Source: Phialocephala subalpina
Lineage: Eukaryota; Ascomycota; Leotiomycetes; Helotiales; Mollisiaceae
Length of the DNA: 33,356 nt
Assembly (NCBI GenBank): GCA_900073065.1
Contig: FJOG01000044.1
Location: 191,736-225,091, forward strand
Direction of reading: 5' to 3'
Each line of letters opens with the position of its first letter. Position 1 is the first letter of the stretch. Under the pieces are notes generated by a model. That model was not told where the DNA came from and did no database searches. It worked only from the letters and a program-made list of their open reading frames with translations. The position numbers were made by a program, and so were the translations under genes. Shown here in pieces: positions 30,600-33,356 of this stretch.

Positions 30600-32830
30600 A
30601 CTTGCTCGTTTATAAAAGGGGCTAATTTATATGAACTTTATTTTAAGGGTATAGAGAGGGTTTTTGGATAACTTATATTATCAAAATTATAATAAGGTTG
30701 ATTTTGGTTTTAATTTAAAATAATATTAAACTTTTTACTTATAATTATATTATTAGGATAAACAAAGAAAATTCTTGAAAAATATTATAAAAATAAAAAA
30801 GAATTAAAATTATAATTATAATTGGAATTAATATTATATAATTATCATTAATTCTTGGCATTATAATTAGTTTCAAATACTTAAATAAAACTTTGAAATA
30901 TTTATATATTATTTATTATTTTATTATTCTTTTCAAAATATATAAAACGATTAATTTAATTATTTTTAATAATATTTTTCAATAAAAAGTAATTCGAATT
31001 ATTTATAATTAATACGAATTTATATATTAATAATTAATTAATTATTTTAATTAAAAAGTTTATTAAAAATAATATTATATTAATAATAATAAATTTTTTA
31101 TTTTTATAAAATTCTAATATAATTATTATATAAAAATTAATTAATTTATAAAATAATATTAATATTTAACTTTTATTAAATTCTTTAAAATTTCTAATAT
31201 TTATAATTAGAAATTCAATTAATAAAATTAATATTTTAAATAATTATTTATTATAAGAATTAATATAAATTTTTTCCCCCGAGGAAATTTTAGAAATCAC
31301 GTGAAAAATGATATTAAAAAGGGAATAATTAAACTTTTTATATTTTGAAAAAATACTTAATATAATTTATTAAAAATTATTATAATATATAATTATTAAT
31401 AATTTTCGATTAAAAATATTAAAATTTCAATTTATTTATAATTATTTAAAAATAAATATAATTCTTTATATAAATTATTTTATATTTATAAAGAAATTAA
31501 AATTTAATTAAATATATTTATATTTTAAATTTCAAGTAAATTTATTAATTTATTATTATATTATTAATTAATAAGAAAAATTTGAAGAAAATATTATTAA
31601 GAATAATTTAATAAAGAATATTAAAATAATAAAATAATATGAAAAAGAAATTAAATAAAAGAAATAAAAAAGAAATAAAAATATAATAAAGAAAAATAAT
31701 AATTATATAAATATAATATATTAACGCGTATTTATCGAATTATTACTAATTAATTAATTTTATTTTAATTAGAAAAGAATAAAGTTTACGATTTTTATAA
31801 ATGATAAAAATAATTAATTATTTAAATTCGCGTTTAAATTATAATAAAGGATATAAATAAAATCCGATTTTCGCGCGTATATTCTCTAGTAATTACTTTT
31901 TAATAATTAATATAATATAATTACTTATTATAATACGAATTATAAAACCAAAGATTTCGTATTTATATATATAAAAAGTTTATAAAAGCGTTTTCAAAAG
32001 GCTAATAAATATTAAAACGAAGTTTTTTAAATTAAAATTAAATATAATAAATAATATATTAAAATAAAAAGTTCAAATATTTTTAAGAAAATTAAAAAAC
32101 TATTATTATAAAAGTATTACGAATAATAAAAAAGGAATTTAAAAAGGGGATAAAATTATAATTTATATTATTATAATAATAATTTATCAAAATAATATTA
32201 ATTTCTAAAAATAATTATTAATTAAGAAAACTTTTAAGGTTATTAATAAGTTTATAAATAAAAGTAAAAGTATTATAAATAAATCGGCTTTTAATCGAAA
32301 TTTAAAAAGAGAAATTATTCTCGTTTTCCTTTTTAATAAGAATTATAATTTAGAAATAATATAATTTTTAATTAATCTTTCGAATAAATTATATAATAAT
32401 AAATTATTTATTTATCTATTAATTAATAAGTAATTACGCATTAATCTTATTACTAAGAATATAATCTTTTCACGAATTATACTTTTTATATTTCAATTAT
32501 AAATAAATTACAAAAATATTAATTATTTCTTAATTTAATATTTTATTATAATTATTATTATATTAAAATCGCGATTATATTTCTAATTGTAATTATAAGT
32601 ACAAATATTAAGTAAATTGCGTAATTCCGAAATATATAATAAAACTAATTAAATATTATTTATATATTTATTTTTTAAATACTTTGGATTAATAATAATT
32701 ATATAATTAATTGATTTATATAAATAATAATTTTAGTATTCTTACGAGTAAATATATTAAGTTTGAAATGAATTATTCTCGTTGTACTAAACCGAAAATG
32801 AATTTTTCTATAGTAATTTTTTCCCGATTA
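30600..32830. repeat. AT-rich island, RIP-degraded repeat DNA
   Basis: More than 2 kb of almost pure A+T without usable open frames. It starts about 100 bp after the second dioxygenase. It contains the inverted partner (about 32420-32760) of the repeat at 3820-4145. CACGTG occurs at about 31299-31304, a small patch of higher GC. Confidence 0.8.
32420..32760 (-). repeat. Dispersed repeat, heavily mutated inverted copy of 3820-4145
   Basis: The reverse complement aligns with 3820-4145. The block TAATATTTAATTAGTTTTATTATATATTTC-like is nearly identical, and the part matching 3995-4065 differs at about twenty places, almost all G-to-A or C-to-T. This copy is the more mutated one. Confidence 0.7.
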
Positions 32831-33073
32831 GGATTTATTCGATCACGTGGAAAAGCTCTTACCCTAAGAAATTAAAAGTATCCATGGAATCAAAGGTAGG
32901 GCCCCATGATATAAAGGATACTCTTGGTAATAAGATTGATTGCGCGCTATAAATCGCGATCGCAAAACCTCTAAGTACGTTTCTGCCTAAAGTACTAAAG
33001 TTATTATTAAACGTTAGAATATTAAAATCCTACTTTTATAACTCTATAGCTCTATAGTTGCGCAGCTTTTAAA

Positions 33074-33146
33074 GGGGTCCCGAGGGGTCTCCCCCTGGTA
33101 AATATAAGCAGATATAAGCCGGGGGTCCTAAGGGGTATCCCCCTAG
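33074..33146. repeat. Duplicated G-run/C-run hairpin blocks
   Basis: Two 25-bp blocks (33074-33098 and 33122-33146) of form GGGGTCC-NNA-GGGGT-N-T-CCCCCT-N-G match at 21 of 25 places. Each can fold back, its G runs pairing with the terminal C run. Three of the four differences are transitions. Confidence 0.7.
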
Positions 33147-33278
33147 AATTATTGTGATTAATAAGGTTTTTAAAGCTTTAGAACTAATTATCGCGAGCTG
33201 CTCTCTTTAAACCTTACCACTTCTATGCTCTCTAGCAAACTCAGATTAAGAGCTAAAGTTGAAGACTTTGTAGCCCCC

Positions 33279-33296
33279 CGCAAGGGCGCCCTTGCG
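33279..33296. repeat. Perfect 18-bp palindrome
   Basis: CGCAAGGGCGCCCTTGCG equals its own reverse complement. It lies in the GC-richer segment at the window end. Confidence 0.9.
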
Positions 33297-33356
33297 AGGC
33301 CTACGGAGCAACATGCGCGTCGAAGTGGAGGAAGAAAGGAGGCCGTCTACTAGCTC

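Larger units (their letters stand above)
32831..33356. other. GC-richer end segment, repeat-like, no gene recognised
   Basis: Composition rises again, with a CACGTG at about 32844-32849, hairpin-forming G/C blocks and a perfect palindrome. No open frame of interest. It may be the better preserved end of a transposable element, but I cannot name one, and the window ends inside it. Confidence 0.4.

Noticed and set aside
2590..33356. Assigning the AT-rich islands to a named Copia or Gypsy family
   Set aside because: No reverse transcriptase, integrase or protease motif survives; only an LTR-like segment is visible.
1..33356. tRNA, rRNA or CRISPR arrays
   Set aside because: No cloverleaf-like sequence or regularly spaced direct repeats noticed; CRISPR is not expected in a fungal nuclear region.

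Overview
The window looks like nuclear DNA of a filamentous ascomycete (Pezizomycotina; a leotiomycete is possible but unproven). The evidence is multi-exon genes with introns of about 50 nt, typically fungal protein families (Zn2Cys6 regulator, Clr5 domain, CorA-like fungal protein, LaeA-like methyltransferase relic), and very AT-rich islands with the mark of repeat-induced point mutation (RIP). One 556-base run of N (15577-16132) is an assembly gap.

Left part (1-15.2 kb), mostly ordinary genes plus debris. A six-exon MFS sugar transporter lies on the minus strand (527-2315). An AT-rich repeat island (about 2.6-4.15 kb) follows and contains an LTR-like GC-rich segment. Next come a Clr5-domain gene (minus), an unrecognised acidic or low-complexity gene (plus), a quinone-reductase-type MDR oxidoreductase (minus) and a divergent CENP-V/GFA zinc-fold protein (plus). 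A Tc1/mariner element (10574-11941) with a TA duplication has cut an unrecognised, probably HeLo-like gene in two. Removing the element restores a continuous frame across the junction. A CorA-like two-TM protein follows (13293-14935), then a probable arylsulfotransferase fragment.

Middle (15.6-18.7 kb). The gap is followed by a decayed LaeA-like SAM methyltransferase on the minus strand, then a second AT-rich island.

Right part (19.1-30.5 kb), the main point of interest. Seven intact-looking genes lie between AT-rich islands: a PhyH-type Fe(II)/2-oxoglutarate dioxygenase (minus), an NmrA/isoflavone-reductase-like protein (plus), a Zn2Cys6 transcription factor (minus), an APC amino-acid/GABA/choline-type permease (plus), a Rid (YjgF/YER057c/UK114) protein lacking the usual catalytic Arg (minus), an SDR oxidoreductase (plus) and a second, very different PhyH dioxygenase (plus). 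No PKS, NRPS, terpene synthase or P450 is present. The set looks like a small cluster for importing and oxidatively transforming a nitrogen-containing small molecule, or the tailoring half of a larger pathway. AGATAA (GATA-factor) motifs are grouped in several of its promoters, which would fit nitrogen control. These functional statements are inference.

Right end (30.6-33.36 kb). A third AT-rich island carries an inverted copy of the repeat found at 3.8-4.15 kb, followed by a GC-richer segment with hairpins and a perfect 18-bp palindrome.
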